Of a stretch of 64,000 nt of DNA, positions 62,041-64,000 are shown piece by piece (within the stretch, counting starts at the first letter, position 1; every line of letters starts with the position of its first letter). The notes under the pieces are model-generated. The model made no database searches, was not told the origin of the DNA, and worked only from the letters and a program-made list of their open reading frames with translations. The stretch covers positions 248,001 through 312,000 of the forward strand of contig NZ_FNSK01000001.1 of assembly GCF_900105075.1 (NCBI RefSeq), written 5' to 3'. Origin of the DNA: Rhodobacter sp. 24-YEA-8 (GTDB lineage: Bacteria > Pseudomonadota > Alphaproteobacteria > Rhodobacterales > Rhodobacteraceae). Both the position numbers and the translations under genes were made by a program.

Positions 62041-63893
62041 TGCGGCTGATCCTCAGACTGGTCTTCAAGGCCGATGAAGCCACCAGACTGCCGCGCCCAG
62101 AACCGGGCATAAAGCCCGTTCTGGGCCAGCAATTCGGCATGGCTGCCCTGTTCGGCCACGCGGCCATCATCCAGGACGACAATGCGGTCCATCTCGGCGA
62201 TGGTGGAAAGCCGGTGCGCAATCGCGATCACGGTTTTCCCCTGCATCACGCCGTAAAGCGCGGCCTGGATCGCGGCTTCCGCCTCGCTGTCCAGTGCCGA
62301 AGTGGCCTCGTCGAGGATCAGGATCGGGGCGTCTTTCAGGATCACCCGCGCCAGAGCCACCCGCTGCCGCTGACCGCCAGAAAGCTTTACGCCACGCTCG
62401 CCGACATGGGCGTCATAGCCGCGGCGCCCGGAGGGATCTTCCAGGGTCAGGATGAACTCATGCGCATCGGCGCGTCTGGCGGCCGCGATCATCTCGTCTT
62501 CTGTCGCATCCGGCCGACCATAAAGGATATTGTCGCGGACCGAGCGGTGCATCAGCGAACTGTCCTGCTGCACCATGCCGATCAACCGGCGCAAGGAATC
62601 CTGGGTGACTTTGGTCACATCCTGGCCGTCGATCAGCACCTCGCCGCCTTCGGGGTCGTAGAACCGCAGGATCAGCTTCACCAGCGAGGATTTCCCCGCA
62701 CCTGACCGCCCGACCACACCGATTTTCTCGCCCGGACGGATCACCAGATCGATGCCCTGGATGCCGCCCGCCTCGCGCCCATAATGGTGGCGCAGGCCTT
62801 TCAGCTCGATCAGCCCCTCGCGATAGTCCAGCGGTTTCGCGCCGGTCGCATCGGTCAGCTGAATGGGCTGGGTGATGGTCTGCATCCCCTCCTGCACCAC
62901 GCCCAGAGCCTGGACGAGGCCGGAAAACGCCCACATGATCCAGAAGGTCATGTTGTTCAGCCGCAGAACCAGCGCCGAAGCTGCGGCCACGGTTCCGGTC
63001 GAGGCCTGGCCCTGAACCCAGAGCCAGACCGCCCAGCCGATGATCGCGATGATCAGGAACCCGTTCAGAAGCGTCAGCGCGAGATCCATCCTGGTGATGA
63101 TCCGCATTTCCTTCTGGAAGGTTGTACGGGCGTTTTCGATCGCCTCTTTCGCATAGAGGATTTCGCGGTCGTGATGTGCGAAGAGCTTGACGGAATGGAT
63201 GTTGGAATAGGCATCGACCACCCGCGCGGTCACGGCGGAACGCGCATCCGAGCTTGCCATCGCGGCCGGTCCGGCGCGGCGGATCGTCCAGCGCACCAGC
63301 GCCATGTAAAGCGCGAACCACAGGACCAGCGGCACCAGAAGGCGCGGATCGGCCTCGGCCAGCATAAGCCCCGCACCAACCACCGTGACGGCGGCAAAGG
63401 CCACCGCGTCAAAGGTCTGGAACACCGCGTCACCGGCGGCGGGCGGGGTTTGCATGATGCGGTTGGCGATGCGGCCGGCGAAGTCGCTCTCGAACCAGCC
63501 GACGGGCTGGCGCAGGACATGGCGATGGGCGCGCCAGCGGATCATGGTGCCGAAATTCGGCAGGATCGTATTGTGCAGCAGCGCCACGCTGCCGACCTGG
63601 ATCATCGGGCGTACCACCAGGACCGCCAGCGCGATCAGCGCGACTTCCAGGCCGTGCTCGGCGAAAAAGGCGGCAGGGCCCGACGTCACCATCAGGTCAA
63701 TCAGCCGCCCGAGATACCAGATCAGCGCCACTTCGATGAAGGCCGAGGCCACCGACAGGGTGCCGGTGACCGCAAAGACCTTGCGGAAGGGGCGGATATA
63801 GTCCCTCAGCCAGGGCCAGAGCTTGCGCGGCGGGGTATCCGTTTCGGAATAGGCGGTATACGGGTCGACGAGACCCTCGAAAAAGCGAAACAT
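62037..63893 (-). CDS. ABC exporter half-transporter (first of a pair)
   Basis: A 618-aa half-size ABC exporter, partner of the gene that follows it. The membrane domain covers about residues 35-335. The ATPase has Walker A GRSGAGKSS (395-403), signature LSGGQRQR (504-511), Walker B ILILDEATSALD, and AIAHRLST. Both proteins keep the catalytic Glu, so a heterodimer would have two consensus ATP sites rather than one degenerate site. The RNA methyltransferase is third in this probable operon. Substrate unknown. Confidence 0.92.
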   Translation of the reverse strand: MFRFFEGLVDPYTAYSETDTPPRKLWPWLRDYIRPFRKVFAVTGTLSVASAFIEVALIWYLGRLIDLMVTSGPAAFFAEHGLEVALIALAVLVVRPMIQVGSVALLHNTILPNFGTMIRWRAHRHVLRQPVGWFESDFAGRIANRIMQTPPAAGDAVFQTFDAVAFAAVTVVGAGLMLAEADPRLLVPLVLWFALYMALVRWTIRRAGPAAMASSDARSAVTARVVDAYSNIHSVKLFAHHDREILYAKEAIENARTTFQKEMRIITRMDLALTLLNGFLIIAIIGWAVWLWVQGQASTGTVAAASALVLRLNNMTFWIMWAFSGLVQALGVVQEGMQTITQPIQLTDATGAKPLDYREGLIELKGLRHHYGREAGGIQGIDLVIRPGEKIGVVGRSGAGKSSLVKLILRFYDPEGGEVLIDGQDVTKVTQDSLRRLIGMVQQDSSLMHRSVRDNILYGRPDATEDEMIAAARRADAHEFILTLEDPSGRRGYDAHVGERGVKLSGGQRQRVALARVILKDAPILILDEATSALDSEAEAAIQAALYGVMQGKTVIAIAHRLSTIAEMDRIVVLDDGRVAEQGSHAELLAQNGLYARFWARQSGGFIGLEDQSEDQPQ

Positions 63894-63953
63894 TTCAGCA
63901 CCCGGAATTGTCCGGGGTGTCTATACGGTTTTGCGGTAAAAGGAAACTGCGGC

Positions 63954-64000
63954 TCAGGGCAGAGCCAGCAGTGCGTCTCTGCCGAGGGTCAGATCCGAGG
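63954..64000 (-). CDS. possible 3' end of a gene cut by the window edge
   Basis: On the minus strand the last 47 bases read as an open frame ending in TGA (63954-63956), encoding a short C-terminus rich in Leu and Ala. It lies 61 bp upstream of the ABC pair. Too little is visible to identify it, and it may be chance. Confidence 0.25.
   Translation of the reverse strand, partial: SDLTLGRDALLALP

Noticed and set aside
1..64000. CRISPR arrays, insertion sequences, integrases, rRNA and tRNA genes
   Set aside because: No regularly spaced repeats, transposase or integrase motifs, or RNA gene cores were recognised on either strand by eye.

Overview
The window is a high-GC chromosomal segment from an alphaproteobacterium, most likely the Rhodobacteraceae (Paracoccus/Rhodobacter/Gemmobacter-like). 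The grounds are a heterotetrameric sarcosine-oxidase operon, the rimP-nusA-ylxR-infB order, alphaproteobacterial homologues of mitochondrial complex I factors (NDUFS4-like and NDUFAF5-like), a pseudoazurin behind an FNR-type box, and a GTTC-N7-GTTC LexA box at uvrB. No rRNA, tRNA, CRISPR array, insertion sequence or prophage was recognised. Almost all sequence is coding, and many gene pairs overlap by 1-10 bp.

Layout. 1-8.0 kb: soxB (5' truncated)-soxD-soxA-soxG, followed by a divergent pair of regulators (GATase1-type AraC and XRE-cupin) and meaB. 8.2-11.5 kb: rpmB, a flavin split-barrel protein and acsA. 11.5-15.1 kb: pseudoazurin, a dcm-vsr pair and a DAHP synthase that appears to sit behind an aromatic leader-peptide attenuator. 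15.2-19.2 kb: small envelope proteins, uvrB under an SOS box, and an NDUFS4-like complex I subunit. 19.5-29.5 kb: a surface-sugar locus. One part makes a probable N-acylated amino sugar (DegT aminotransferase, NeuD/PglD-like acyltransferase, CmcI-like methyltransferase). Four glycosyltransferases follow, and a tightly coupled operon rfbF-rfbG-C-methyltransferase-RmlC-like epimerase-GT25 predicts a CDP-linked C-methyl-branched deoxysugar.

29.7-32.0 kb: a DASS-like permease with a LysR regulator. 32.1-37.9 kb: infB, ylxR, nusA and rimP on the minus strand, preceded by a strong promoter and a premature terminator in the leader. 38.1-43.5 kb: tamA-tamB. 43.7-52.0 kb: a small secreted/membrane protein, then yjbH-yjbF, a FlaA1/CapD-type dehydratase, a PglC-like phosphosugar transferase, a short-chain epimerase and a divergent Wza-like export lipoprotein, which together look like an exopolysaccharide initiation and export module. 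52.0-54.4 kb: comF-grxC-nitrilase-marR. 54.4-59 kb: an NDUFAF5-like protein, hemH, a paralogue of the small secreted protein, and two L,D-transpeptidases flanking a CAP-domain lipoprotein. 59-63.9 kb: an RNA m5U methyltransferase coupled to a pair of half-size ABC exporters.

The most interesting signals are regulatory. First, a 23-codon reading frame with Trp-Phe-Tyr-Tyr-Phe in a row lies upstream of the DAHP synthase, with mutually exclusive hairpins and a promoter that would make it leaderless. Second, an intrinsic terminator lies between the promoter and start of rimP-nusA-infB. Others are a sarcosine-oxidase delta subunit that has lost its zinc-binding cysteines and the predicted branched CDP-sugar pathway. 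All assignments come from reading the sequence and remembered family features; no searches were run.
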